In this document: positions 1-12,049 of the stretch, piece by piece | Numbering within the stretch: the stretch's first letter is position 1 | Layout: every line of letters starts with the position of its first letter | Source of the DNA: Thuidium tamariscinum | Taxonomy: Eukaryota; Streptophyta; Bryopsida; Hypnales; Thuidiaceae | NCBI GenBank assembly: GCA_947034885.2 | Contig: OZ019759.1 | Span: forward strand, 746,501 to 810,500 | Length of the DNA: 64,000 bases | Direction of reading: 5' to 3' | Notes under the pieces: generated by a model | Told to the model about the DNA's origin: nothing | Database searches by the model: none | The model's input: only the letters and a program-made list of their open reading frames with translations | Made by a program: the position numbers and the translations under genes

Positions 1-500
1 CAGCTGTCTTGGTTCAAAAACTTATTACCTCATATTTCACTGCAAGTCTTCCTATTGAGTTGGGTTCTCGTTGTTTTGAGTCAATTAGTGCTCAGACTAG
101 TGACTCTGGTTACATTTCAGAAACCCCAGTGTCCAAGCAAGGAAACATTAATTTCTATTTAGGCTTGTGCAACACACAGGACGAGTCCTCCAGGCGATCT
201 CTATTCACTAGCTCAGATCCAACATCATATCCCACCACAAGTTCGGACTTCACACCTTCTTTTTCTTCCGTGAGACTTTCGACTCGGCCTTCAACTGTTA
301 GCTGCGAATCCCTTTTGTTGACGAAGTGACATCAACTATTTATGAGGGTGAGTTCTGTCAAATTCTCTTGAACCGATGCTCCTCAGACCTTCCTGCATGC
401 AATGCTTACATTGGATCTTGTCATCTTCACAACTTCTGAACTACATACTCTGGTTTACGGTAGATGACTAACGTGCGTTTGTCTGTTCTTTTGTTTAAGA

Positions 501-3500
501 ATGGGTAACACTGCCAAGAGACAACGAGTACGACATGGCATTAGTCGTCCAGGTCCAGCAGTTAGGGCCAATGCAGCTCGCTTGCAAGAAGAGCAACAAA
601 TTTTGGTAACTGAGAACGCAAGAGTAAGAAAGTCTTTGCAGAGGTCACGAGAAAGACAAAGGCATGAAGAGGCACTTATTTTAGCTTCTGTAGCACCAGA
701 TGTTTTGGAAGACAGTCTATCACCGAGAGACTCTAATCGAATCTCACTTCGTTTAGTGCAATATTTAGGGCAGGAGTTGAGAGGCTGTCCCGGTCCACAA
801 AGTAGGAGAGATGTTGTGGAGAGGTTATTGCGCCACAGTAGTGTTTCCCCTTTGTTGCCTGAGTACTATGCACGGCCGTAGGAAGCTAAGATCATTCACT
901 CATTCATTGAGAGCTTCAAGAATGAATTGCAATTAGTAAAGGTAGCAAACTCCAACGAGTTGTTAGCCAGGAAGAGTGCTCTGTTGGATGCAGCAGTAAG
1001 CTTGGGAATTGATGGGGTGAGGCCATTGTCTCGTATTTTGGAAACATCAGCAGAGAGTATCAATATTGCTTTGAATAGAAGGGTTGAGCTCCTTGATTCT
1101 AAGGAAACAGTTTTAGGGCTTCGCTTACATCGTAAGAAGAGAGGGGGACTCTCTGACTACGTCAAACAATGCATTCATGTATGGTGGAATGCCCAGACTA
1201 AGGTCTCCCCAAACAAAAAGGACGTGATCAAACACCGAGTAGATCGAAAGGATTGGACGGAGCCTCATTCGACGCATTATCTGTGTGATTCTCAGGTATG
1301 TTGGAATTTACAATTGAGGTGTTGTCTTTTTACTTATGTTCTGGAGTCCAAATTCATGTTAGTCAAAGTAGTTTTGCTAGAATTTGCTTAGAAGATAACA
1401 GAATGAGCTCTACAATAATTGGACCCCGTGTCCTACGAGTATTAAAAGTACATCAATAGCTCATGGCATGAGGAGTACTGTGTATGTTTAATACTGTTCA
1501 TGTAGTGGTTAAGGTATTAACATGTAGTCATGAGCACTTTGGGATCATGTTGTACAAAATGGAATTTTAGCTTGTACATATTCGACTTTAAACTCGAAGG
1601 ATGACCCTGAACCTAGGTGTAGTAGGTACTCTTGTACTTTGTTTCCTAGTTACATACCCTTTGTACATATGGCATTGTTAGTGGTCATACGAATCAAAGT
1701 ACAAATGGTACTGGGATGGTTTTGTACTTTTCAATTTTCATAATAATCTACCACTGTTATGAACTTTATGTAATATAAAATGTACATATTGTATAATGTC
1801 TCCTTTGAAACCTAAAGGTGGTATTGCAGTGTGTAATACATGCATGACTCCTAGTACATTGTCATGGTACTTTTCTACAATTAGTACATTCTGTATATTT
1901 CTCATGTACAAGGTTTGCAAAAAAGGTTCTTATTGTACATGTTTTACATGTCTCTGAGTTTTGCAGACCTCATTTTTTTTGCGCTTCAAGGAAGTCCACC
2001 CTGAATGTAGTGTGCGGCAAAGGGCATTTGAGAGGTTGAAGCTGGGGTGGGTGCGGAAACTAAAGGAGCGAAATACATGTTGTTGTATGTACCATGTTCA
2101 AACCGATTTCATGAAGATTGGATTGAGGAATCTAAGAGACAAGCTCAGAGGGCTGCATGTTAACTGTGTTTGTGCTTGTATTATTTGCAAAGGCAATGAA
2201 GAGGGGGGTTGTTGTGCACATGAGTGCATTTTTGAGCGGATAACCTTACTGTGGGAAGCATGCGTGTGTCCGAAAGGGGAGTTTGATGTTTGGCACAGAC
2301 TGGAATGCCTTATGGGAGAGTGTTCTAGATGTGGTTTTTGTTTGCTTTTGTTTTGTCCTCTTGAGTTATCTACTTCTAACACGTTTACCTTGAAGTGGAA
2401 GTGCTTTGAGTACTACCAGGTGGGAGTGGATTCTCAGACTGGAAGAGCCAAGAAAAGAATTAGGGAGGCTTTCAAAGAGACACCTACACACGAATTCCTG
2501 TCATACATGGAGAAAACCGTCACTACATTTGTCACGCACAACTTCAAGGCTCAATGGCAGGATGAGCAGTGCCAGCTGATGATGCAAAATGTGCCCGAGG
2601 GGGTTGTTGTATCCCACATTGACTATGCTGAAAATTACTCCTTTGCCATCCAGAATGAGGTGCAGAGCTTGTATTATCACAGTACAAGTGTGACCATATT
2701 GGTTCACATTACAATGTGGAAAGAAAGAGACCAGACTATAAAGCAGACCCACTTTTATATCTCTAATGATAAATCCCACAACTCTGCTTTTGTTCAGCAT
2801 TGCCTGATGTTGCATTGGGATTGGCTAACTGACTCTGGATTCACTCCGGAGGAGCATTGGGTGTTTAGTGACGGCTGTAGTGCATAGTTCAAGTGTGCAA
2901 CAGCTATGTATTTTGTGGCACGCTACCCTGGGCTCACTGGAGGTTGCAAGATGAATTGGAATTTCTTTGAATCCGCTCATGGAAAGGGCGAATGGGGTGG
3001 GGCAGGTGCCGTGGTGAAAAGGGCATTGGCTGCTGAGCAGATTGAGAATCCCTTGCAGCCGTTACAGAATGCTGCTGATGTGGTGGATTTCCTGGATGAG
3101 AAATACACCGAACGTGTACCCAGCTCATACGCACGAGCTACAACTTCCCCTCTTTCTCGTGTTTTTTGGCTGATTGGAGATTCGGATGTCGATCATGCTG
3201 ATAATAATATCAAATGCCACACTCTGCCAGGCTCTAAAAGTCTTTATTCCATTTCAGACTTTTCTATAACTAACCCTACCGTCCTTAGGACTCGTGAATT
3301 GTCATGCTTTTGTATCCCATGTATTGATGGTGATTGGACTGAGTGTGAAAATTCTGCACATGTGTAGGAATGGCGGGTTCAAAGGTTGCAGCCTTTCAAT
3401 ACTGCTGCTGTAGCTCAACAAGTCGAAGAGATGGACAATGAAGAAAACTGGGCGTATGATGGTATTTCGGAAGAGGTTGGTGACTTGGTAGAAATTGGCG

Positions 3501-3868
3501 ACAACTTCATGATACCTGCAGAGGAGGATAACGAAGATGGGGTGGAATACTACATCCTCCAATGTGTGGCCAAGAAGTTTGTGTTACAAGAGTCCATGAC
3601 ATGTCCATGGGGGGGATTTTTTGGAGCTGGAAACGCTGTGATTCGAGCACAATACTTCAAGAAGTACGGGCATGGAGAGAAGACCTACGTGCTTTGTGAC
3701 AGGGCAGTTGATGCTCATGTAGAGGCTCATCTAGTTCGGGCTTGCAAATTCCCTATGGTTCTAGCTTCTCATAGGGTGAAAGGAACTCCTGTATACAAGG
3801 TATCTAGTGAAACACAACAGATATGTGAAGATGCCTTACGGGAGTGGTGGCCATTCAATGGTGATTAA
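501..3868 (+). pseudogene. DDE-like transposase gene (element A), two exons, three in-frame TAG stops
   Basis: Exon 1 is 501-1295, ending CAG|GTATGT. Exon 2 is 1967-3868, after TTTTGCAG, and ends TAA. Both splice sites are phase 0, giving 899 codons with no frameshift. The N-terminus is basic and coiled (RLQEEQQILVTENARVRKS). The middle has Cys-rich segments (CVCACIICKGNE; CCAHEC). The core has HIDYAENYSF, FSDGCSA*FK and NFFESAHGKG, which I read as candidate D, D and E positions of an RNase H-like transposase. This SDGC-QFK/HGKG arrangement is widespread in uncharacterised eukaryotic proteins. The last ~130 residues look BAH-like. The stops are TAG at 879-881, 2885-2887 and 3365-3367. The second sits where family members have Gln, so CAG to TAG is likely. 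The intron is full of GTAC words. The transposase role is inferred from motifs; the exact superfamily is not recognised. Confidence 0.65.
1448..1938. repeat. GTAC-saturated intron of the element A transposase gene
   Basis: About 15 GTAC tetramers, mostly as TTGTAC, AGTAC or GTACAT, lie in ~490 bp of intron. Random sequence of this composition would give about two. The same word is dense at 3975-4048, 6095-6180 and 9223-9738 but not in the intervening coding DNA. It ties these segments together and could be a protein-binding array. Confidence 0.7.
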
Positions 3869-3974
3869 CTATGTTGCATTGTAGCATTGAGGCTGTGGGA
3901 ACTCAAAGCATATTTGGAAGTATCAGTAGATACTTTGAGTACTATGAGAGCTTCAAGCTAGATATGCCTTACAA

Positions 3975-4048
3975 GTACTCTATGTGCTACATGTACCATA
4001 TGTACAAGATGCACTATATGTACTATATGTTTTGTATACAATATGTAC
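3975..4048. repeat. GTAC cluster just 3' of the transposase gene
   Basis: Five GTAC words alternate with ATATG and CTATATG in 74 bp, starting about 107 bp after the TAA of the transposase gene. It is the downstream counterpart of the GTAC-rich intron. Confidence 0.6.
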
Positions 4049-4114
4049 TATATGAACTAATAAATAGTTGTGAGTTTTTAAACTCGCTTTTAAGTGTAAT
4101 ATTTCTTATCTGAA

Positions 4115-4596
4115 GCTGTGTTATAGGTGAGAAATGAGATGTTCATTTACTAGTTGCCCTCTGATTTGGATATACCTATAGTTAATCACAAACTCATCTT
4201 AACCTACATTGATTCGTGGTTTGGGTATTGAAGCTATGGTACATGGAAGAGCACCAGAAGCTTTTTTCCACTAATTGTATGGCTCCAAATATAAATCTCA
4301 GAGTTTTTACAACTTTTAATTTTAAGAAAATAATCCAATGATATACTAATGAAGCACTTAACGATTGGATTAATGAGCATATTTAATATGCTTATTAATA
4401 ATATTCCTACTAATTGCACAAAATAATGGAGAATGAATTTAGTTAAAGTGAATATATCAAATATTAAAAAAAGGACCTTTGCACTAGTACAACACCAAAT
4501 ATAGGAAACGAATTTCAAGACACCTATAAGAAACTCAAAAAGGAAAAAAAGGTGAAGGGCACAAATGCTAGTGACAACAAATTGAAACATTTACAA
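4115..4596. other. AT-rich spacer
   Basis: The stretch between the transposase 3' end and the tandem array is AT-rich. The longest open frame is a 118-codon hydrophobic minus-strand frame with AT-driven composition. I see no supported gene. Confidence 0.5.
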
Positions 4597-5365
4597 GGGA
4601 AAAAAGTAGGGAGCTAATGAATGCCAACATCTAAGAAAACATTTACTAGACTGTTTTCTTTTTCTTTAGGTGATGAAAAAAATCGGGTGAAAAAAAAATG
4701 CACCCATCACCTATATGAGAAAAAATTCGAAAGAAAAAAAAATGGGAAGGTAATGAATGCCAAAACCTAAGAAAATATTCATGAGAATGTTCTCTTAAGT
4801 GATGAAAAAAATTGGGTGATGGTATGCACCCATTACCTATATAAGAAAACTTTTGAAAGAAAAAAATGGGAAGGTAATGAATGTCAACCCCTAAAAAAAC
4901 ATTCTTGTGAATGTTTTCTTAGGTGGTGAAAAAAATTGGGTGATGATGGAATGCACACATCACCTAAATAAGAAAAAATTCGAAAGAAAAAAAAATGGGA
5001 AGGTAATGAATGTCAACCTCTAAAAAAACATTCACAAGAATGTTTTCTTAGGTGGTGAAAAAAATTGGGTGATGATGGAATGCACACATCACCTAAATAA
5101 GAAAATATTCGAAAGAAAAAAAAAATGGGAAGGTAATGAATGCCAAAACCTAAGAAAATATTCATGAGAATGTTCTCTTAAGTGATGAAAAAAATTGGGT
5201 GATGGTATGCATCCATTACCTATATAAGAAAACTTTTGAAAGAAAAAAATGGGAAGGTAATGAATGTCAATCCCTAAAAAAACATTCACAAGAATGTTTT
5301 CTTAGGTGGTGAAAAAAATTGGGTGATGATGGAATACACACATCACCTAAATATGAAAACATTCA
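4597..5365. repeat. Tandem array, ~124-130 bp units with higher-order alternation
   Basis: About six units are marked by AATGGGAAGGTAATGAATG at about 4741, 4865, 4994, 5124 and 5248, plus a diverged first unit near 4602. Spacing is 124, 129, 130 and 124 bp. The units at 4741 and 5124, and those at 4865 and 5248, resemble each other most, so a ~383-bp block looks duplicated. Each unit holds short inverted repeats (CATTC...GAATG; GGTGATG...CATCACC), so it may derive from a tandemly amplified MITE. Confidence 0.8.
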
Positions 5366-6094
5366 AAAAATAAATAAATAAATAAATAGGAACCTGGTAT
5401 GGATTGTAGACCCTATAATGAGGATTAGAAGAAATAAAGATTAATGGTGTCATCAGACTTTTTGTATAGATCATGGGAGTTGGGATGCTAAGTAGTCCCA
5501 CACTAGCTTTGCCATAATTTGTTTGCATTCCTTACTCTAGAAAGATGACCACATGTTGGGCTTGAATTTGTAGAGGCAAAATAATTGACCAAGAATATAC
5601 AAAGAGTTGTTTTAGAATGAATGTTTGAATGAATGTTCATCTCTAAAGGGGAAGTTCTTGAAGAACAAGTGGAAAGCTAAATGGTCAATTGATACAATGA
5701 CAATGACCTTTCTTTCAAAGAATGTAACTTTCGCATTCAAGAACCTTGTTTGATTACATTTACATATAAATTGAATGTAATCTTGTGCACTGTGGAACGG
5801 GGTAATGACAATATGGCCAAGGCTTTAATACTTGTACGCACAATGGACAAAACATCCTCTACAGTTCACTCTAAAGTAGCAAAACTGGGAGCTAGAACTT
5901 TGGTATTGCATGACTTACTCTTCCTGTTCCATGTACAAAATTGGTCCATATACTTCAACGAACAAGAGTGTTTTACACAAGAAAGAGGCTGATGAGAACA
6001 TTGGCAGTCCACAAGTGACCAGTTAAATTAGAAATCACTATTAATTCACACTAAACGAGATTACAATAGTGATTCCTTAAAATATCAAAAAACA
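5366..6094. other. Spacer between the convergent element A genes
   Basis: I see no coding signal here. It separates the transposase gene (+) from the SET gene (-). The only open frame of note (5750-5992) lacks recognisable features. Confidence 0.5.
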
Positions 6095-6180
6095 GTACAT
6101 TTTACATATAGTACACTTTGTACATATAGTAGATATTACATCTTTATATATAGTACATGTACATGGAGTACATGGAGTAC
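6095..6180. repeat. GTAC cluster 3' of the SET gene
   Basis: Seven GTAC words lie in 86 bp, immediately downstream of the minus-strand SET gene whose stop is at 6233. It mirrors the cluster after the transposase gene and supports placing both genes in one element. Confidence 0.65.
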
Positions 6181-6232
6181 AAATATCACTAAAACACTCC
6201 TACCTCTGAAAGCCTCATTGCAAAGTCCTAAT

Positions 6233-9174
6233 TCATTTGGTCCTACGTGGTTTAGATGGGTCTGTGAGAAATTTTCGATGTGCAATAGCCAACAACTCGG
6301 CTACAGTCATTGAAGTGTCACCCACCTCGTCTTTGGACAAGTTAGTGTTACACAACTTTTGCCTGCATAAGACACTGTTGCACCTACAAGCAAAAGAAGA
6401 TTGTGATGTTTCAGAGTCATTAAACGTTGTGCCATAATCCCACGTCAACTCCTCTCCAACTTCAACTCTTCGATTCGTGAAGAAGGCAATATGATAGAAA
6501 CGGCGGTCGATACTTCCAATTGAGACAGGCATGTCCACTAGATTCGGATCTCCACATCTGTAATGTCCAATTGCAAGGGTCAATGTATCAAAGGTATTGA
6601 ACATTGAGAAACAATTTAAAGGCAAACGCTGCCCAACTCTATCCCGAGGTTCAAGAATGTAGACACATTGTTAAATTTCGAAGAGACCAAGTCTATGACC
6701 CCTAAACCACAGCTGTAATTAAAGCCATAACACCCAATAAAAAATGGACAGTCTTCCCAAAGAAGTAAATTAAAGCGAAAGAAATTAACAAAAAATGAAT
6801 TGTAAATTGTACCTGTGGTTCAAAAATCTGGCCACGTTTCCAAAGCGAGTGGAATCCAAGTTCAAAGCACTGTTGTCGTCTACAATGTGCTCAGTAGCCC
6901 AGTCCGCATCAAGAGCCATACTATAGGAGAGTAAGCCCTTTGCTTGCTTATTTCTATCAATAAGTTCAGTAGTAGTCAAAATCTCACCCGTCAGCTCAAA
7001 AACGAATGCACCTCTAGGTATATGCTTAGCTGCTCGAATCCCCCATCCCGTGAGGGCTGTATAAAAGACCTCTACTTGAAACTTCATCCCCTGCTGAACA
7101 ACACGATTGCGACAGTCACTGCTACATGCACACTTCACATTGCACTCCTTAAGGAAAGTACGAGGAACATGACCCTTGCACTGCTCTCCACCCCTCATAC
7201 ATGGGGTCCCTTTCTTACAGAAATGAGGAGTACCATCGTCACCTCCCTCGATTAACTGATCTGCTAGAATGCCTCCGGGATATGCACCTCCACCTCCAAC
7301 ATGTGCTTGGCATGGACAACTACCATCCATGCAGCTGTTGGAACATTGACAGTAGTCCCCATGGTGCAGGCTCTTCAGGGTGGGAAATATCTGTGCTTGA
7401 TCATAAATTAGACTACAATTCATATACTGAAAATAAGGCAAAGGCACGTCAAAGTTAGCAACTTTGATAGGAGTCCCTTCCATCCCCTTAGACAAATCTT
7501 CAGGATCATACCAAATCTCTTCCTAGTTATTACCCCATCCCACAAACCAAACTACCCACGTTATACTTCAAAAAGACAAGTAAATTAAAGTCTAAGCCAA
7601 TGCTTCGGAGTACCAACTGTACTAGTTCAATTAAATCACGAACTTTGCATACATTAAAAAACCACAAGTCACTCAATAGTCTCACAAGAATTTGGAGTGA
7701 CAATTTTGAATGAGGGAGGGCCCTTACAAACCTTCTCTAATAGATATAGAATATAGCTGCATACTAAGAGCTAACCAACACAGCTCAATGGACCAAATAC
7801 AAAAATAAATACAAAGCAAAAATAGACTATGCGGTTTAACTATTTTGCAAAGGCAGCTCTCCCTCGTTTCAGCGAGGAAGGGCCACCTACCTTTTCACCC
7901 CTTCTCTTTTTTCCTTTAGCCTTGTTAACCGCTGTTGCATCCACCTCTTTAGCAACACGTGCTCTGGTCCGAACATTGCTCTCCGGAGCAACAACTGCAC
8001 TATCACTAACACCAGCAGCAAGCTGGGATAAGTCTTTAAAAGTTCTCTTATCCACAGAGTACAGATTCTCAGGGGCGGACATATTTTCCACCTCCTCGTC
8101 ATCCGACAATGTTGGACCTCTCAGCCTCTTGGCCTTCACCTTGAATGGCGACCTTGCTGGTTGGGGAACAACCGCAATTTCTTCCATCTGCACGGCCACA
8201 CCTTCTGCTTGTACAGCCACAACTCCCGCCTCCAATGCCACTGCTGTGCTCTCCACCACCTTTGACTCTGGAGACGTTGGAACCAGGGCCTTACCTGTGG
8301 TTGCTTCGGCTTGTACTTCCGTTGTTCCATCGTGCACAGCCTTTACCCCAGCCTCCAGCTCTTGTAGCACAGGATCCGCACCCCTCTCACAACCCTCTAC
8401 CACTTTGGCCACAGCCTGTACCACGTGGTTATCTTCCAAACCTTTTGCAATACCCTCCATGTCGGCGACATTGCTCCCAACATCCATCTCTCTTCCTCGT
8501 TGCCCCACCAAGCATTGTGAACCCGGTTTGGGTACCACCGGGCTTGCAACTTTGGGCTCCGACGCCTTCTCAGGCACCAGTCCCTCTTCTATCACAGAAA
8601 GACCTGAATTTAGCCGAGGACGCAACTTAACATAAAACATAATGCCAACAGGGTCGCTATCCTCAGAAGTCAACCCAAATTCCAAGGACTTGGCCACCTC
8701 ACCTTGTGCGACTTCTGGTTTCGGACCCTCCTGGCCTTGCCTCTCTAAGTTCTTGGGACCCAAATCTGCCGATTTGATGATGTCCCCACTCCCTTGTGCG
8801 GCAACTTCCGGCTCACCGTCTCCCTCTTCCTTGGCAGATGAAAGGCTAGTGCCTGAGGATGAACGCAGAGCAGGCACCGTGGTGTCTACTTCGTCATCTG
8901 ATGAAGATGAGTCTGAATCCAGAAGAGTTTCAGAGGCGTGGCCACTCTTACCATCATCTAAGCACTCCATGACACACACCTCAGTTGAGCGTTGCGGCTC
9001 CTCTTGTTCAAGAACCTGAGGACTGCTTTGCTTCCGGATCTCAGCAGGTCCTTCCCCTAAACCGTCAACATCCCCTCCCGAGCAGGTCCTTTGACTTGTC
9101 TCTCCCTCGGCTAGACGAAGTGGTTCAGCATACGTTGATGCATGAGGGGCAAATTCTAAAGAGGAGTCTGCCAT
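6233..9174 (-). CDS. SUVR-like SET-domain histone lysine methyltransferase, three exons
   Basis: Exons are 9174-7891, 7522-6813 and 6557-6233. Donors are GAAAAG|GTAGGT and CACAG|GTACAA; acceptors are CTAG|GAA and ACAG|ATG. The frames join to 773 codons including TGA. The N-terminal ~430 residues are acidic, Ser/Glu-rich and end in KGKKRRGEK. Next come EEIWYDPEDLSKG, a Cys-rich pre-SET (CQCSNSC...KECNVKCACSSDCRNRVVQ), SET (GWGIRA...GEIL...FLNHRCGDPN...ELTWDYG) and post-SET CRCNSVLC. The NHRC-x-D-x-N form and downstream spacing match plant SUVR1/2/4 rather than SUVH. NHxC, the catalytic Tyr region and the zinc ligands are intact, so methyltransferase activity is possible, probably on H3K9 by family. 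No WIYLD domain is seen. An acceptor at 9207 allows in-phase fusion to the upstream zinc-finger frame, so the true start may be at 11723. Confidence 0.75.
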
Positions 9175-9222
9175 AACGCTCACAAGATTAGTGACTGGCG
9201 TAGCATCTTACAGAAAGGAGAA

Positions 9223-9738
9223 GTACATAATGTACCCCTGATACAAAAAGCCTCATCACAAAAAGTACAAAAACACAAACGAAGGAAGAAATGGTTGTAC
9301 TAAGAATACAAATGTACAAAGAACACAATGGATTAAGCAAGAAGAATGTACAAAAAATCCAAATGTACTCCTCAAATAAGTATTCCATGAACCCAAATGT
9401 ACTTAGGATACTGGGTATTAAAATATCAATGTACTAAATATACTAGCTAACTAATAATACAAAATGCACAACTAGTACAAACAGTTCTATACGATGTCTT
9501 TCGAATGGAGCTCATAGTTCAATAGTACTAGGTTGGGGTACCCAGAAGTATTGTATGTACTCAAATACCAATTGTTCAGTACTACTTTGTTCATAGTACC
9601 TTAGAAATGAAGCGCAAAAAAAAAGAGAAATACCTGTTGTAGGTCCTCCTAATACATCCTTGTCCGTGGACCCTGTTGTCAGTACCATTCCAATGTCAAG
9701 AGATAAGTACAAAAATAGACAATTTGAGGAAGCAAGTA
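9223..9738. repeat. GTAC-saturated probable intron (9207-9976)
   Basis: About 18 GTAC words lie in ~515 bp. The segment is bounded on the minus strand by a strong donor (ATTG|GTAAGT, intron from 9976) and an acceptor (CTGTAAG|AT, exon from 9206). It therefore behaves like the 671-bp GTAC-rich intron of the transposase gene. Confidence 0.65.
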
Positions 9739-9976
9739 CTTGAAGACACCCTCATATACAATAAGCACATGAGCATTACCCCCTTTTGCCCCACAAAATG
9801 GATCCTCTTCTATGTGCACAAAATACAAGCAAAGTCTTCAAAGTATCCTTGGAGAAGAGAATTGGCAGATGAGGAGACGTAGGTAGAGTCAAATCGTGAA
9901 GCTGCGAACTACACGAGTACACTCAAGCATACAATTCAAATTACAAGAGACAACATGAATTCAAATGTGAACTTAC

Positions 9977-11723
9977 CAATTGTCGGTATCCTTGATCTAG
10001 CTCGGTCTGTTCTTTCCCTCATTAGTCTCCTTCTTTCTTCAGGCAGCCCAAGCATTGATTCTCTCTGTGATAGCTCTACATTTGGGTCTCCCCACCCAAA
10101 GCTTCGATACCACTCCGGATGTGACAATTCTTGGCAACCCTCTGCCACGCACTTGCAATGTCTAGCAAAAACTACTGAAGCACAAAAAGGATGATACAAA
10201 TGCTTACATGAGGAGACTACAATGTCATTCTGAGGAAATGAGAATGAACACAAGCTGCACCTTGTAATTCTAATGAATTTGCTCTCACACCGAAAATCAC
10301 ATGATGGTGAAGGAGGATCTTGGGCTGAGTACACCATGGGCCTTGGGAACAAGTTCAAATTACTCCTCCCCGCCTTCAACTGAAATTTCTCTGCTGCTAG
10401 GGCATCGAATTGCAATAGACTACTTTCCAAACCTCTTGTCACTGACGCCATGGCAGCTTCAGCTTCGTCCACCTCCTGTCTTGCAGCGTTCACCTTCAAA
10501 GACTCCTCCTGCATTTGCTCTTGAATTCATTCCATCTTTATCATTTCCTTGAAAGCATCTTTGCCTTCCTCCTCCAATGTCTTGATGAGAGCCTTCTTCT
10601 GTAGCTCTTGCTTCTGTAACGACCCCATTCCCCATTCAGATTGCTTGAGATTCAAGTGGGCTCCTTCAAGCCGTTGTCCTGCCTCTTTCTTCAATCCCCA
10701 AAGGTGTTGCTGCTCCAAGCGGATCACTTCCATCAATTGGTGAACGTCCATCAAGCGCTCCTCAGCAACAGACTTCTTCAAAGTCACCCCTGCGACCCCC
10801 TCAACAGCAACGTCTGGTGCGCAAATCCCTAAAGCCATTCCAGATTCAAATCCTACACCATCACACTCAGCCATCAATAGAGGACGCGATTTAGAAGCTC
10901 TACCCTTCTCCTCCACGGCATCGACTAGGGCTCGCTTCTTGCCGCTACCCTCCTTCTCCCCTTCCATCTTCACCTGTACACCAAGCTCCACCTTGAATCC
11001 GCGCCACTCCTTCCCGCGGACTGGGGCTCGCTTTCCATCTGTGGTACTGGACGCCACTGCTTTCTTCAATTCGTCCAATTTGTTCCGATCCAGCGTGTGT
11101 CGGCTGCGTTGGCGTTTGTTGGTCTCTTCACCAAACGCGCACCAGTTCACCTTGCCACTCCCTTCTTTGTACTCTCGAACCACCCCTTCGGCAAAGCGAA
11201 TCGTGACCAAAGTTGGGGTTTCGTCTTCGGGATGCTGGTAGAGGATTGGGTGCAAAAATTTTACCCTATCCACTACCTCTTCTACACTGCATCCACCCCA
11301 AGCATACCCGGCCCGCCCACCCTCACCATACGGCTTCCCAAAGAGCTTCGTCAAAGACTCGGCACTTACCGTATTCTTGCGGAAGTGATGCGGGTTGTCC
11401 CCCTCGTTGGCGAGTCCATACTCCGTCTCAAAATCACGCTTCTTGAGCAATCGGGGTGGTTTCTTCAACCTCGCGATTTCCTCCTCAACATCTTCAACAG
11501 AAGTGAAGACTTTCAGCGACCTTAGTTGCTTCCCCTTCCCCTTGGTCTTTGCAACAACTCTGGCTGCACCCTCAAGAACTTGGACGTCTTCTTCGTCGCC
11601 ACTCGCCGAACCCGATCTCGTGGCACCCGACCCTACATCGGCAGACTTGGACTGCTTGGTTTTAGACTTCATCGTCACCTCCTCGTCCTCTAAACCTTTC
11701 TCTCTAACGCGCGCACGCCCCAT
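9977..11723 (-). pseudogene. Coiled-coil and zinc-finger protein, probable 5' part of the SET gene; one TGA
   Basis: The ATG is at 11723. A Lys/Glu-rich N-terminus leads to a ~150-residue globular part (KNTVSAESLTKLFGKPYGEG, then SVEEVVDRVKFLHPILYQHP), a long coiled coil, and a Cys/His module CSLCSF...SSCKHLYHPFCA...CKCVAEGC...HPEWYRSFGW that resembles an atypical RING-like finger. A single TGA at 10527-10529 interrupts the coiled coil in frame; Arg CGA to TGA would explain it. The exon ends at 9977 with donor GTAAGT in phase 1. The acceptor at 9206 supplies the two bases that keep the frame into the SET gene, and total length stays divisible by three (1,366 codons). I do not recognise the family. 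It could be a separate gene, but the phase match favours one long transcript. Confidence 0.6.
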
Positions 11724-11777
11724 TGTGTCCCTCACACCGCTCACACCGTAGGAACTTTCTCAAAAAAAAACCTAACT

Positions 11778-11905
11778 CCCGATCACCCAACTCGCCAATG
11801 GAAAGCTCGCCAATTGCCCAGCTCGCCGATCGCCCAACTCGCCAATGGAGAGTTTGCCAATCGCTCAGCTCGCCAATCGCCACCACGCCGATCGCCACCT
11901 CGCCC
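11778..11905. repeat. Minisatellite based on CTCGCCAATGG / GATCGCC
   Basis: Degenerate repeats of CTCGCCRAT with GCCCAACTCGCC and GATCGCC lie just upstream of the zinc-finger gene start. The minus strand reads as repeated IGELGD-like peptides, but I take this as repeat-driven and not a gene. It may lie in the promoter or 5' leader. Confidence 0.6.
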
Positions 11906-12049
11906 TCACTACCTTGCCAAATTTCGAAGGTGAGGCTGGCGCCAAAGCCATCTTCGCTCCTGAGAGAGACGAAGGTGACTGGGGGTCCCCAGTCACCTCC
12001 CCTACGCAGCACAAGAGGTAACTGGTGACCACCGGTTGCCTTAACCTAC

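Noticed and set aside
9-329. 106-codon Ser/Thr-rich frame at the left edge
   Set aside because: No domain or splice link to the transposase was found, and it is cut near the window edge. It may be leader sequence.
7829-8635. Long plus-strand frames (268 and 161 codons) over the SET gene
   Set aside because: They are antisense shadows of the acidic, low-complexity N-terminal exon of the minus-strand SET gene, which has better splice and domain support.
11704-12012. 102-codon minus-strand frame with repeated IGEL peptides
   Set aside because: It is produced by the CTCGCCAAT minisatellite and has no independent support.
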